A stretch of DNA of 64,000 nucleotides from Streptomyces sp. B21-105 (lineage in GTDB: Bacteria; Actinomycetota; Actinomycetes; Streptomycetales; Streptomycetaceae). Shown here in pieces: positions 27,147 through 36,497 of the stretch (the first letter of the stretch is position 1; each line of letters begins with the position of its first letter). Location: assembly GCF_036898465.1 (NCBI RefSeq), contig NZ_JARUMJ010000001.1:4774001-4838000 (forward strand), given 5' to 3'. A model generated the notes under the pieces. It was not told the origin of the DNA. It did not search any database and was given only the letters and a program-made list of their open reading frames with translations. The translations under genes and the position numbers were made by a program.

Positions 27147-28652
27147 GTGACGACGATGACGGAAGCGTCCGTACGCGAGTTCAAGATGCCCGACGTGGGC
27201 GAGGGGCTCACCGAGGCCGAGATCCTCAAGTGGTACGTCCAGCCCGGCGACACGGTGACGGACGGGCAGGTGGTGTGCGAGGTCGAGACGGCCAAGGCCG
27301 CCGTCGAGCTGCCCATCCCCTACGACGGGGTGGTGCGCGAGCTGCGCTTCCCCGAGGGCGCCACGGTCGACGTGGGCATGTCGATCATCGCGGTCGACGT
27401 GGCGGGCGGGGCGGGTGGCGCCGGAGCGCTCGCCGCCCCCGCTGCGGCGCCCGTCGCCGCCTCGGTCGCCGAGGCGCCGGCGCAGGCCGCCACGCAGACG
27501 CCGGCGGCGCCGGAGAAGCAGCCCGAGGCGCAGCCGACGCCGAAGCCGGCCGGGACGGGCCGGCAACCCGTGCTCGTCGGGTACGGCGTGGCGGCGTCCT
27601 CCACCAAGCGCCGTCCGCGCAAGGGCCCGGAGATCACCGTCGCGCGGGTTCCGGCGACGCTCCAGGCCGAGCTGAACGGCCATGGCGCGACGCCGGCCGT
27701 GAAGGAGCGGCCGCTGGCCAAGCCGCCGGTCCGCAAGCTCGCCAAGGACCTGGGCGTCGACCTCGCCACGGTGACGCCGTCCGGCCCGGACGGCGTCATC
27801 ACCCGCGAGGACGTCCACGCGGCGGCGGCCCCGACGGCTCCCACGGCCCCGGCCGCACCGGCGGCCGAGCCCGCGCCGCCGCAGACCCAGGCCCCGGTCA
27901 CCGCCACTGCCACCGCGCCGACGGCAGCGCCCGCTCCCTCGTACGACCCGGCTCGGGAGACCCGGGTCCCGGTCAAGGGCGTCCGCAAGGCGACGGCGGC
28001 GGCGATGGTCGGCTCGGCGTTCACCGCGCCGCACGTCACGGAGTTCGTGACGATCGACGTGACGCGCACGCTGAAGCTCGTCGAGGAGCTCAAGCAGGAC
28101 AAGGACCTGCACGGCCTCCGGGTCAACCCGCTCCTCCTCGTCGCCAAGGCCCTGCTGGTCGCGATCAAGCGCAACCCGGAGATCAACGCCTCGTGGGACG
28201 AGGCGGCGCAGGAGATCGTGGTCAAGCACTACGTCAACCTGGGCATCGCGGCCGCCACACCGCGGGGCCTGCTGGTCCCGAACATCAAGGACGCCCACGC
28301 CAAGACCCTGCCGCAGCTGGCCGAGGCGCTGGGCGACCTGGTGTCGACGGCACGGGAGGGCAAGACCTCCCCCGCCGCCATGCAGGGCGGCACGGTGACC
28401 ATCACCAACGTCGGCGTCTTCGGCGTCGACACCGGCACGCCGATCCTGAACCCAGGCGAGTCCGCGATCCTCGCGGTCGGCGCGATCAAGCTCCAGCCGT
28501 GGGTCCACAAGGGCAAGGTGAAGCCCCGCCAGGTCACGACGCTGGCGCTCAGCTTCGACCACCGCCTGGTCGACGGCGAGCTGGGCTCCAAGGTGCTGGC
28601 CGATCTGGCGGCGATCCTGGAGCAGCCGAAGAAACTGATCACCTGGGGCTGA
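27147..28652 (+). CDS. bkdH: Branched-chain 2-oxo acid dehydrogenase E2 (second copy)
   Basis: A 501-residue E2: lipoyl domain at 8-85 with lysine in ETAKAAVELP (about 51), Ala/Pro/Gln linker, peripheral-subunit-binding domain near 190-222 (PPVRKLAKDLGVDLATV), second linker, and catalytic core from about 270 with FDHRLVDGE (HxxxDG) near 470. The GTG at 27147 has GGAG 6 nt upstream; an ATG three codons later is possible. Last gene of the second complex; no E3 follows here either. A good hairpin terminates the operon. Confidence 0.87.
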   Translation: MTTMTEASVREFKMPDVGEGLTEAEILKWYVQPGDTVTDGQVVCEVETAKAAVELPIPYDGVVRELRFPEGATVDVGMSIIAVDVAGGAGGAGALAAPAAAPVAASVAEAPAQAATQTPAAPEKQPEAQPTPKPAGTGRQPVLVGYGVAASSTKRRPRKGPEITVARVPATLQAELNGHGATPAVKERPLAKPPVRKLAKDLGVDLATVTPSGPDGVITREDVHAAAAPTAPTAPAAPAAEPAPPQTQAPVTATATAPTAAPAPSYDPARETRVPVKGVRKATAAAMVGSAFTAPHVTEFVTIDVTRTLKLVEELKQDKDLHGLRVNPLLLVAKALLVAIKRNPEINASWDEAAQEIVVKHYVNLGIAAATPRGLLVPNIKDAHAKTLPQLAEALGDLVSTAREGKTSPAAMQGGTVTITNVGVFGVDTGTPILNPGESAILAVGAIKLQPWVHKGKVKPRQVTTLALSFDHRLVDGELGSKVLADLAAILEQPKKLITWG

Positions 28653-28674
28653 GCGGTCGGCCCGACGCGAGAAA

Positions 28675-28700
28675 CCGCGCTCCGGACACCCGGGGCGCGG
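28675..28700 (+). terminator. Terminator of bkdFGH operon
   Basis: CCGCGCTCCGG pairs with CCGGGGCGCGG (11 bp, one G-T wobble) around an ACAC loop, 22 nt after the bkdH stop. Confidence 0.6.
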
Positions 28701-28762
28701 CTCCTCGCACGACCAGCCCTGATGAAACGGGCAGGCGTGCCGACATCGGGCACGGCCGGAAC

Positions 28763-28825
28763 TGCCGCCTTCAGGCGTGACGGCCGGAGGTGCCGCCTTC
28801 AGGCGTGATGGCCGGAGGTGCTGTC
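28763..28825. repeat. 28-bp tandem duplication
   Basis: Two adjoining copies (28763-28790 and 28791-28818) differ at a single base and a third, diverged start follows. It lies between bkdH and the MFS gene stop and probably arose by recent slippage. Confidence 0.8.
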
Positions 28826-28826
28826 C

Positions 28827-30158
28827 TCAGGCCGGCACGTGCACCGTTTCCACGCGGCTGGCCACCAGCCGTTCCCGCTCCCGCCGGTGCGCCCGCCCGC
28901 GCAGCCGCAGGATCTGGCTGACGCCGAGGGCCTGAAGCACGAAGACGAAGGAGAAGGCGATCCGGTAGTCGTCGCCGGTCGCGTCCAGCAGCACGCCGAT
29001 CGCGAAGAGCGTCGTCATCGAGGCCACGAAACCGCCCATGTTCGTGATGCCGGACGCGGTGCCCTGCCGCTCGGGCGGGTTCGCGGGGCGGGCGAAGTCG
29101 AAGCCGAGCATGGATGCGGGGCCGCACGCGCCGAGCACCGCGCACAACACGACGAGCAGCCACATCGGCGCCCGGCCGCCCGGGTAGGCGAGCGTGCTCG
29201 CCCACATCAGCGCCGTCGCGCCCACCGTGCCCAGGGCCAGCGGCAGTCGCGCCCCGTGATGACGGGCCACGATCTGCCCGTACACCAGGCCGACGACCAT
29301 GTTGGACAGGACCACCAGGGTGAGGAGTTCACCGGCCGTCGCCCGGGACAGCCCCTGCGCCTGGACCAGGAACGGCAGGCCCCACAGCAGCAGGAACACC
29401 ATCGCCGGGAACTGGGTGGTGAAGTGCACCCACAGGCCCAGCCGGGTGCCCGGCTCGCGCCAGGACGCGGCGATCTGACGGCGCACGTACGCGGTGCCCC
29501 GGTGCGGGAACGGCTCGGGTTCGTGGCCTTCGGGGTGGTCCTTCAGGAAGAGCACGAGAAGCACCAGGACCACCACACCAGCCAGCGCACTGCCCGCGAA
29601 GGCCGTCGTCCAGCCGACGCCGTGCAGGAGGCGGGCCAGCACCAGCGTGGAGACGAGGTTGCCCGCCATCCCCACCAGGCCGGCGAGCTGCGCGACCATC
29701 GGGCCGCGGCGCGCCGGGAACCACCTGCTGCCCAGCCGCAGCACGCTGATGAACGTCATCGCGTCCCCGCAGCCGAGCAGCGCGCGAGAGGCGAGGGCGG
29801 TGCCGTAGGACGGGGAGAAGGCGAAGCCGAGCTGACCGGCCGTGAACAGCACGGTGCCGATGGCCAGCACCTTCTTCGTGCCGAGCCGGTCGACCAGCAG
29901 GCCCACCGGTATCTGCATGCCCGCGTACACGAGGAGCTGGAGGATCGAGAAGGTGGACAGGGCCGAGGCGTTCACCTGGAAGCGGTCGGCGGCGTCGAGG
30001 CCGGCCACCCCCAGCGACGTACGGAAGATGACGGCGACGAAGTAGACCGAGACACCGATCCCCCAGACGGCCATCGCGCTCCGTCCACCCGGGGGTGTCC
30101 CCTCTGGGGGAGTGTCACCCGGAAGAGTGGAGTTCGGGCCGCGGGCCGCGCCGCTCAC
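28827..30158 (-). CDS. MFS transporter
   Basis: A 443-residue protein with about 12 membrane helices and the motif A-like loop PVGLLVDRLGTKKVLAIG between helices 2 and 3. The layout resembles anion or sugar-phosphate/hexuronate symporters of the MFS, but the substrate is unknown. The GTG start at 30158 overlaps the TGA of the upstream GntR gene by 4 nt, so the regulator and transporter form one operon and the regulator probably senses the transported compound or a product. Confidence 0.85.
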   Translation of the reverse strand: MSGAARGPNSTLPGDTPPEGTPPGGRSAMAVWGIGVSVYFVAVIFRTSLGVAGLDAADRFQVNASALSTFSILQLLVYAGMQIPVGLLVDRLGTKKVLAIGTVLFTAGQLGFAFSPSYGTALASRALLGCGDAMTFISVLRLGSRWFPARRGPMVAQLAGLVGMAGNLVSTLVLARLLHGVGWTTAFAGSALAGVVVLVLLVLFLKDHPEGHEPEPFPHRGTAYVRRQIAASWREPGTRLGLWVHFTTQFPAMVFLLLWGLPFLVQAQGLSRATAGELLTLVVLSNMVVGLVYGQIVARHHGARLPLALGTVGATALMWASTLAYPGGRAPMWLLVVLCAVLGACGPASMLGFDFARPANPPERQGTASGITNMGGFVASMTTLFAIGVLLDATGDDYRIAFSFVFVLQALGVSQILRLRGRAHRRERERLVASRVETVHVPA

Positions 30159-30856
30159 CGGACCTCCCCGCGGGCCAGGTGGGAGAACCAGCCGATGTGC
30201 CGGTGGACGACGGCGACGGCCGCGTCGGCGTCGCCGGAGCGCAGCGCCCGGAGCAGTTCCTCGTGCTCGGTGAGGGACTTGGCTATCCGGTCCGGGTGCG
30301 AGTGCAGGACGGCGACGCCCATGCGCAGCTGGCGGTCGCGGAGCTGGTCGTACAGCCGCGACAGGATCTCGTTGCCGCCGCTGCGGACGATCTCGGCGTG
30401 GAAACAGCGGTCCGTCACGGCGGCCGCGGCCAGGTCGCCCTCCGACGTCTGCTCCCGCTGCCTCTCGAGCAGTTCCTCCAGGCGCTCGATCAGTCCGGCC
30501 GGCGCGGGCACCGCCTTGCGCGCCGCGTGCTCCTCCACCAGCAGCCGGGTCTCCACCACGTCCGCGATCTCCTGCGCGGAGACCGGAAGGACCAGGGCCC
30601 CCTTCTTGGGGTAGAGCTTGATCAGCCCCTCCACCTCCAGACGCAGCAGCGCCTCGCGCACCGGGGTGCGTGAGACGCCCACGGCCTCGGCCAGCTCTCC
30701 TTCGGTGAGCAGCGCGCCGCCCTGGTAACGGCGGTTCAGGACACCCTGCTTGACGTGGGCGTACACGCGGTCTGCGGCGGGCGGCTGCTTGACGGGAGCA
30801 GGGAGGGGAGCAGGGACGGGAAGGGAGGCGGGAGGGGCGGCGGACTGCATGCCCAC
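30155..30856 (-). CDS. GntR/FadR-subfamily transcriptional regulator
   Basis: A 233-residue regulator with the GntR winged helix (ALLTEGELAEAVGVSRTPVREALLRLEVEGLI, about 47-80) and an all-helical FCD ligand domain with metal-ligand style residues (FHAEIVRSGGN near 149, EHEELLRALRSGD near 195). FCD regulators respond to organic acids or sugars' acid forms. A 25-residue Pro/Ala leader precedes the DNA-binding domain; ATG at 30850 is an equal start choice. Co-transcribed with the MFS transporter. Confidence 0.85.
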   Translation of the reverse strand: MGMQSAAPPASLPVPAPLPAPVKQPPAADRVYAHVKQGVLNRRYQGGALLTEGELAEAVGVSRTPVREALLRLEVEGLIKLYPKKGALVLPVSAQEIADVVETRLLVEEHAARKAVPAPAGLIERLEELLERQREQTSEGDLAAAAVTDRCFHAEIVRSGGNEILSRLYDQLRDRQLRMGVAVLHSHPDRIAKSLTEHEELLRALRSGDADAAVAVVHRHIGWFSHLARGEVR

Positions 30857-31092
30857 AGCTTAGATACAACACGTACGCAACGGGGGGCGGGTCCAGAATG
30901 CGGACCCGCGCACGCGGTCCGGCGGGCGTCGTCATCGGGTCCGGGTAAGGAATGGATCAAGTAATCGGAAATTCCGCCCGGCAGGCGCACAACTTTGTGT
31001 GCTACTTACGTGTCACACATGTGCGGCCCACCTCTTTCCCCTTTGAACTTGGCCGCATCGCAGGGGCATTCGACGTAATCGGGGTATTTCAG

Positions 31093-31995
31093 TTGATAAC
31101 CGCTATCAAGGGCATCCGAGTCCGCAGGGCCGCAGCCGTTGCCGTCACCGCCGGCGCAGTGCTCGCGACCGGAGCCCTCACCGCGGCACCCGCGCAGGCT
31201 GTCGCCACGCCCACGATCGCCGCCAAGACCGGCTTCGTGATGAACAACGCGAACGGTGCGGCGCTCTACAACAAGGGCATGGACACCAAGCTGTCCACCG
31301 GCTCCACCACGAAGATCATGACGGCCAACGTCGTGCTGTCGCAGCCCAACCTGAACCTGGACGCCAAGGTCACCATCCAGAAGGCGTACAGCGACTACAT
31401 CGTCGCGAACACGGCGTCTTCCGCCCGCCTGATCGTGGGCGACAAGGTGACCGTCCGTCAGCTGCTCTACGGGCTGATGCTGCCGTCCGGCTGTGACGCC
31501 GCGTACGCGCTGGCCGACAAGTTCGGCACGGGCACGACGCGCGACGCCCGCGTGAAGAACTTCATCGCCAAGATGAACAGCAAGGCGAAGACGCTCGGCA
31601 TGACGAGGACGCACTTCGACTCCTTCGACGGTATCGGCCGCGGGGCGAACTACTCGACCGCCAAGGACCTGACGAAGCTCGCCAGCAACTCGCTGAAGAA
31701 CGCGAACTTCCGCGCGGTCGTCAAGACCAAGTCGTACACCGCCAAGACGGTCACCAAGACCGGCTCGGTCCGCACCATGGGGGCCTGGACGAACACGAAC
31801 ACGCTGCTGAGCAGCTACAGCGGTGCCATCGGCGTGAAGACGGGCTCCGGCCCGGAGGCGAAGTACTGCCTCGTCTTCGCCGCCACCCGGGGCGGCAAGA
31901 CCGTCGTGGGCACGGTGCTGGCCTCCACCAACGCGTCGGTGCGCGCCACCGACGCGACGAAGCTGCTGAACTACGGCTTCGCCCGACTGGGCTGA
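31093..31995 (+). CDS. K15-like D-Ala-D-Ala transpeptidase/carboxypeptidase (peptidase S11)
   Basis: About 300 residues with a TTG start (GGGG 8 nt upstream); the frame is open 47 codons further up. An export signal (RRAAAVAVTAGAVLATGAL, cleavage near APAQA) precedes the mature enzyme. The three penicillin-binding motifs are STTK, SGC and KTG. SGC in place of SxN is the known signature of the Streptomyces K15 DD-transpeptidase, and the rest (TIQKAYSDYIVAN, YGLMLPSGCDAAYALAD, GAIGVKTGSGPEAKYC) also resembles K15. It acts outside the membrane on peptidoglycan stem peptides. Confidence 0.85.
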   Translation: MITAIKGIRVRRAAAVAVTAGAVLATGALTAAPAQAVATPTIAAKTGFVMNNANGAALYNKGMDTKLSTGSTTKIMTANVVLSQPNLNLDAKVTIQKAYSDYIVANTASSARLIVGDKVTVRQLLYGLMLPSGCDAAYALADKFGTGTTRDARVKNFIAKMNSKAKTLGMTRTHFDSFDGIGRGANYSTAKDLTKLASNSLKNANFRAVVKTKSYTAKTVTKTGSVRTMGAWTNTNTLLSSYSGAIGVKTGSGPEAKYCLVFAATRGGKTVVGTVLASTNASVRATDATKLLNYGFARLG

Positions 31996-32019
31996 CCCCC
32001 GGCCGACCGCTGAACGTTC

Positions 32020-32058
32020 GCGACGGGCCCGCCGTGATCCACACGGCGGGCCCGTCGC
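32020..32058. terminator. Strong bidirectional terminator
   Basis: A perfect 16-bp stem (32020-32035 with 32043-32058) and a 7-nt loop GATCCAC lie between the DD-peptidase gene and the convergent isomerase gene. Confidence 0.8.
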
Positions 32059-32090
32059 GTTGTCCGCTTCTTCGGGGCCTGCCCCCTGAA

Positions 32091-32915
32091 CTACTTGGTG
32101 ATCGCGAAGTTCCGCAGGATCGCCGCGGTCAGCTCGGGCTCCCCCTCCGCCTTCACCCGGTCCGCGACCGCGTCCGCCGTGACCCGGCCGCAGGCCAGGC
32201 GGACGAACGTCTCCCAGTCGAGGGTGAACGCCGCGGCGGGGCCGAGCGCCGGCGCCGTCTCCAGGGTGCCGCGGCCCTGGATGTCGACGCGGATGGTGCG
32301 CAGGAACTCGATCGGGCCGTGCACGTCGAAGACGACCGCGGAACTGCGCGGGGCGTCGGCCTTCTCGGCGACGACCGCCGGCAGTTCGGCCAGCAGCGCG
32401 TCGCGGGCGATGTGCGCGCCGGGCGAGTCGAGGTTGCCGGGCCGGCCGAGGGCAGTGCGCAGATCCTGCTCGTGCACCCAGACGTTGAACGCGTGGAGCC
32501 GCATCGACTCCTCGAGCGTGAGCTCGGTGCCGAGGGGGCCGCGGACCGTCGTGTGGGGCTGGCGGGTCTCGTTGCGCAGCTGCCGGTTGCGGCGGATGAC
32601 CGTGTACTCCAGCTCGGACGTCATCTCCGGCGCCGTGTGGTGACGGCGGACGTCGACCTGCATCTCCATGTAGCGCTGAAGGTCGTTGGTGACGTGGAAC
32701 AGGTCGCGCGGGAGGGTGTGGATGGGTCGCGGGTCGCCGTACATCTCGCAGTCCAGCCCGATGACGTGCGACACGATGTCGCGGACCGACCAGCCCGGGC
32801 ACGGCGTCCGGCGGTTCCAGTCCGCTTCCACCAGAGGCTGCACCAGCTCGGATATCGCTTCGATGGAGTGGGTCCAGGCGTCGGCGTAGGGCTGGAGGGT
32901 GGGATGCAGACTCAC
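32091..32915 (-). CDS. Mycothiol-dependent maleylpyruvate isomerase-family protein
   Basis: A 274-residue protein with the DinB/MDMPI N-terminal helical bundle; WNRRTPCPGWSVRDIVSHVIGLD (about 33-55) is the family hallmark, with the histidine used for metal binding, and a second conserved segment MRLHAFNVWVHEQDLRTALG near 139. The C-terminal half ends in an SCP2-like region (FTLDWETFVRLACGRVTAD). Members use mycothiol as cofactor or are thiol transferases of unknown substrate. It stands alone and faces the nitrilase gene. Confidence 0.8.
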   Translation of the reverse strand: MSLHPTLQPYADAWTHSIEAISELVQPLVEADWNRRTPCPGWSVRDIVSHVIGLDCEMYGDPRPIHTLPRDLFHVTNDLQRYMEMQVDVRRHHTAPEMTSELEYTVIRRNRQLRNETRQPHTTVRGPLGTELTLEESMRLHAFNVWVHEQDLRTALGRPGNLDSPGAHIARDALLAELPAVVAEKADAPRSSAVVFDVHGPIEFLRTIRVDIQGRGTLETAPALGPAAAFTLDWETFVRLACGRVTADAVADRVKAEGEPELTAAILRNFAITK

Positions 32916-33109
32916 GGAAACGGGACCCCTCGGCGGTCGGTACTCGGGTGGGCTGTGGCGGCGTTGCCAGCGGGAGGTGGCGGCTGTCGGCAGGTGTCGG
33001 CGGGTCTCTACGAAACGTTAAGTTACGCTGCTGTGAGGCACCCCGGCAGTGCTTTCGTGTGACGATCGTAGGCCCGTGTGGACTACTCGAATGCCAGGAC
33101 GGTGGTAGT

Positions 33110-33928
33110 GTGCGCGCCTCTCTCCTCCAGATCGCCGTAGAAGAGGACGAATCGGTCGAAGCGCGGCGGGTGCGGGTCGCCGGGTTGGTAAGAGAACAGG
33201 CCGCCGCCGACCTCGTGGTGCTGCCGGAACTGTGGACGACCGGGGCGTTCGCCTACGAGCGGTTCGCCGACGAGGCCGAGCCCTTGCAGGGCCCGACGTA
33301 CGAGGCGATGGCGAAGGCGGCGAGCGAGGCCGGCGTGTGGCTGCACGCGGGCTCGATCCCGGAACGGGCGTCGGCCGCGGGCGGCTCCGCCGGGGACGAG
33401 GGACCCCTTTACAACACGTCGCTCGTCTTCTCCCCCGCCGGTGACCTTGCCGCCGTCTACCGCAAGATCCACCGCTTCGGCTTCGACAAGGGCGAGGCCG
33501 TGCTGATGAGCGCGGGCGAGGACCCGGTGACGGTCCGGCTGCCCGCGACGACCGTCGGCGTCGCCACCTGTTACGACCTCCGTTTCCCCGAACTCTTCCG
33601 CGCCCTCGTGGACGCCGGCACCGAGACCTTCGTGCTCTCCGCGGGCTGGCCGGAGCGCCGCCGGGCGCACTGGACGCTGCTGGCCCGGGCGCGGGCGGTC
33701 GAGAACCAGGCGTTCGTGCTCGCTTGTGGAACGGCCGGGACGCACGCCGGAGTTCCGCAGGCGGGTCACTCGATCGTGGTCGATCCGTGGGGCGAGGTGC
33801 TGGCGGAGGCGGGCCCCGGCGAGGAGATCCTGACCGTCGACTTCGACCCGGCCGCGGTCGCCACGACCCGCGAACTGTTCCCGGCCCTCAAGGACCGCGT
33901 CCTCGGCCTGCGCCCCCCGACCCGCTGA
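33110..33928 (+). CDS. Carbon-nitrogen hydrolase (nitrilase superfamily)
   Basis: A 272-residue amidase-type hydrolase with the full Glu-Lys-Cys triad: Glu in VLPELWTTGAF (about 40), Lys in YRKIHRFGFDKGE (about 120) and Cys in ATCYDLRFPELFRAL (about 153). This subgroup, close to NIT2/YafV omega-amidases, removes ammonia from alpha-ketoglutaramate-like compounds, but the exact substrate is not fixed by sequence. GTG at 33110 with AGGACGG upstream. Its 5' region has no clear operator. Confidence 0.85.
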   Translation: MRASLLQIAVEEDESVEARRVRVAGLVREQAAADLVVLPELWTTGAFAYERFADEAEPLQGPTYEAMAKAASEAGVWLHAGSIPERASAAGGSAGDEGPLYNTSLVFSPAGDLAAVYRKIHRFGFDKGEAVLMSAGEDPVTVRLPATTVGVATCYDLRFPELFRALVDAGTETFVLSAGWPERRRAHWTLLARARAVENQAFVLACGTAGTHAGVPQAGHSIVVDPWGEVLAEAGPGEEILTVDFDPAAVATTRELFPALKDRVLGLRPPTR

Positions 33929-33974
33929 CGTGCTGGCCCGCTGCCACGGGGACGCGGGGACGCGCAGGCGTGCC

Positions 33975-34472
33975 TCAGTCCTCGTGCCGCTCCTTGTCGG
34001 CGAGGTGGATCACGCACACCGCCACCGCGATGAGCAGCGCCGGATCCGCGTCCTCGCGCACGACGTCGACGCCGTACGTCTCGCGCACGTGCAGCCACCG
34101 CCGTGAGACGACGGCGAGGAGTTCGCCGTCGTACTCGACCGCGAACTCCCGGTCGAGGATCCTGCCGCTGACGTCGAGCTCGGTGCGGCCGTCCGCCAGA
34201 GCCACCCGGTAGTGGTTGCGCAGCAACGACAGCCGCTTGCGCCGGATCGTGGCCAGCGGCTCGCCGTCCCGCTCGATCACCATGGTGTCCCGCAGGGCGA
34301 GCATCTTCTTGTGGATGTCGATCAGGACCCGTCCGCGGGTGTCCTTCAGTTCGAAGGTGTCCCGCAGCCGCATCGCCTTGCCGTCGACGAGGTAGACCTT
34401 GTCGCCGCGGTCGTCCTCGATCCAGTAGTCGTCGCCGATGCCGAGCAGCCGGTCGCGCACGAGGAATCTCAT
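33975..34472 (-). CDS. LURP-one-related protein
   Basis: A 165-residue protein with repeated beta-strand patterns (YLVDGKAMRLRDTFELKD, KMLALRDTMVIERDG, ILDREFAVEYDGELLAVV) that form the 12-stranded barrel of LOR proteins, related to tubby and phospholipid scramblases. The usual basic residues in the core (KRLSLLRNHYRV) are present. Function in bacteria is unknown; membrane lipid or stress roles are guesses. The ATG at 34472 is used; upstream extension is Arg/Gly/Pro-rich and looks non-coding. Confidence 0.75.
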   Translation of the reverse strand: MRFLVRDRLLGIGDDYWIEDDRGDKVYLVDGKAMRLRDTFELKDTRGRVLIDIHKKMLALRDTMVIERDGEPLATIRRKRLSLLRNHYRVALADGRTELDVSGRILDREFAVEYDGELLAVVSRRWLHVRETYGVDVVREDADPALLIAVAVCVIHLADKERHED

Positions 34473-34612
34473 ACCGCTACCGCTTCCCCGGCCCGGCGGG
34501 ACCTTCCCGGCCCGGGCGGGAAACGGCGCGAGGAATGACCCGACTGCGCGGCGGCGACCGGCGGAGCGGGGGCCGGGGCGGGACTGTCGGTGGCCGGTGG
34601 CACTCTTGAGGC

Positions 34613-36454
34613 ATGACCGACTCCTCACCGGCCCCGGCCCCCCGCCGCGTCCGTGTCCGTGCCCCCGAGCTGATCGGCAAGGGCGGCTGGCTGAACACGG
34701 GCGGACACCAGTACACCCTTGCCGACCTGCGCGGACGCATAGTCGTTCTCGATTTCTGGACGTTCTGCTGTGTGAACTGCCTGCATGTGCTGGACGAGTT
34801 GCGGGAGCTGGAGGAGAAGCACCGGGACACGGTGGTCGTGGTCGGCGTGCACTCGCCGAAGTTCGTGCACGAGGCCGAACACCAGGCGGTCGTCGACGCC
34901 GTCGAGCGGTACGGCGTCGAGCATCCGGTCCTCGACGACCCCGAGCTGGCGACGTGGAAGCAGTACGCCGTGCGCGCGTGGCCGACGCTCGTCGTGATCG
35001 ACCCGGAGGGGTACGTCGTCGCCCAGCACGCCGGTGAGGGGCATGTGCACGCCATCGAGCGGCTGGTGGCGGAGCTGGAGGCCGAGCACGCCGCGAAGGG
35101 CACCCTGCGGCGCGGCGACGGACCGTACGTGGCGCCGGAGCCCGAGCCGACCGCGCTGCGCTTCCCGGGCAAGGCGCTGGTGCTGCCCGGCGGGAACATC
35201 CTGGTCAGCGACACCACGCGGCACCAGCTCGTGGAGCTCGCGGAGGACGGGGAGACGGTGGTGCGCCGGATCGGGTCCGGCGTGCGCGGCTTCGCCGACG
35301 GCGGCGCACAGACGGCCGCCTTCAACGAACCGCAGGGCCTCGCCCTGCTCGACGACTCCGCCGTGGTCGTCGCCGACACCGTCAACCACGCCCTGCGCCG
35401 CCTCGACCTCGGCTCGGGGGCCGTGACGACCCTGGCCGGGACCGGGAGGCAGTGGTGGCAGGGGTCGCCGACGTCCGGTCCCGCGCGCGAGGTCGACCTC
35501 TCCTCACCGTGGGACGTGGCGCTCTTCGGCGGCCGGGTGTGGATCGCCATGGCCGGCGTGCACCAGCTGTGGGCGTACGACCCGGCCGACGGCACGGTGG
35601 GCGTCGTGGCGGGCACGACCAACGAGGGGCTCGTCGACGGACCGGGCGCCGAGGCCTGGTTCGCCCAGCCGTCGGGTCTCGCCGCCGCGCCGGACGGGGA
35701 GCGGCTGTGGCTCGCCGACTCCGAGACGTCGGCGCTGCGCTGGGTCGACCGGGCGGGCGTCGTGCACACGGCTGTCGGCACCGGGCTGTTCGACTTCGGG
35801 CACCGCGACGGCGCGGCCGGGCAGGCCCTGCTCCAGCATCCGCTGGGCGTCACCGTGCTGCCCGACGGCTCGGTCGCCGTCAGCGACACCTACAACCACG
35901 CCCTGCGCCGCTACGACCCGGCGACCGGCGAGGTCAGCACGCTGGCGACGGACTTGAGGGAGCCCAGCGACGCCGTCCTGGTCGGCGAGGACATCGTGGT
36001 CGTCGAGTCGGCCCGGCACCGGCTGACCCGGCTGCGGCTGCCGGAGGAGGCCGTCACGGTGGACGCGGTGGCCCACCGCACCCGGCGCGCGGCCACCGAG
36101 GTCGCACCGGGCGCGCTGCGGCTGGACGTGATCTTCCAGGCGCCGGCCGGCCAGAAACTGGACACCCGGTACGGTCCGTCGACGCGGCTGCTGGTCTCCG
36201 CCACCCCGCCCGAGCTGCTGCTGAAGGGGGAGGGCGCGGGCACGGACCTGACCCGCGCGCTGGAGCTCGATCCGGCGGTGCCGGAAGGGGTCCTGCACGT
36301 CTCCGCGATGGCGGCCTCGTGCGACGACGGCCCGGCCAACGAGTACCCGGCCTGCCACGTCCACCAGCAGGACTGGGGTGTCCCGGTCCGCCTCACCGAG
36401 GGCGCGGCGGACCGGCTGGCACTGGTTCTCGCCGGCCTCGACCCGCAGGCCTGA
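34613..36454 (+). CDS. Thioredoxin-like protein with NHL-repeat propeller
   Basis: A 613-residue protein. Residues 20-160 form a thioredoxin/AhpC-type domain with redox motif WTFCCVNCLHVLDEL, then a beta-propeller of NHL repeats (each near GxADG..AxFNxPxGLA..DDS..VADTVNHALRRLDL, visible at about 225, 340 and 415), and a C-terminal beta domain. The architecture matches the human NHLRC2 type. No signal peptide is seen, so it is cytoplasmic. The partner or substrate is unknown. A CACTCT box 6 nt before the ATG may be a leaderless promoter. Confidence 0.83.
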   Translation: MTDSSPAPAPRRVRVRAPELIGKGGWLNTGGHQYTLADLRGRIVVLDFWTFCCVNCLHVLDELRELEEKHRDTVVVVGVHSPKFVHEAEHQAVVDAVERYGVEHPVLDDPELATWKQYAVRAWPTLVVIDPEGYVVAQHAGEGHVHAIERLVAELEAEHAAKGTLRRGDGPYVAPEPEPTALRFPGKALVLPGGNILVSDTTRHQLVELAEDGETVVRRIGSGVRGFADGGAQTAAFNEPQGLALLDDSAVVVADTVNHALRRLDLGSGAVTTLAGTGRQWWQGSPTSGPAREVDLSSPWDVALFGGRVWIAMAGVHQLWAYDPADGTVGVVAGTTNEGLVDGPGAEAWFAQPSGLAAAPDGERLWLADSETSALRWVDRAGVVHTAVGTGLFDFGHRDGAAGQALLQHPLGVTVLPDGSVAVSDTYNHALRRYDPATGEVSTLATDLREPSDAVLVGEDIVVVESARHRLTRLRLPEEAVTVDAVAHRTRRAATEVAPGALRLDVIFQAPAGQKLDTRYGPSTRLLVSATPPELLLKGEGAGTDLTRALELDPAVPEGVLHVSAMAASCDDGPANEYPACHVHQQDWGVPVRLTEGAADRLALVLAGLDPQA

Positions 36455-36497
36455 CCCGCGGCGCGGCCGGGGGTCACGGCGGTTGCGGCGGTCGCGG

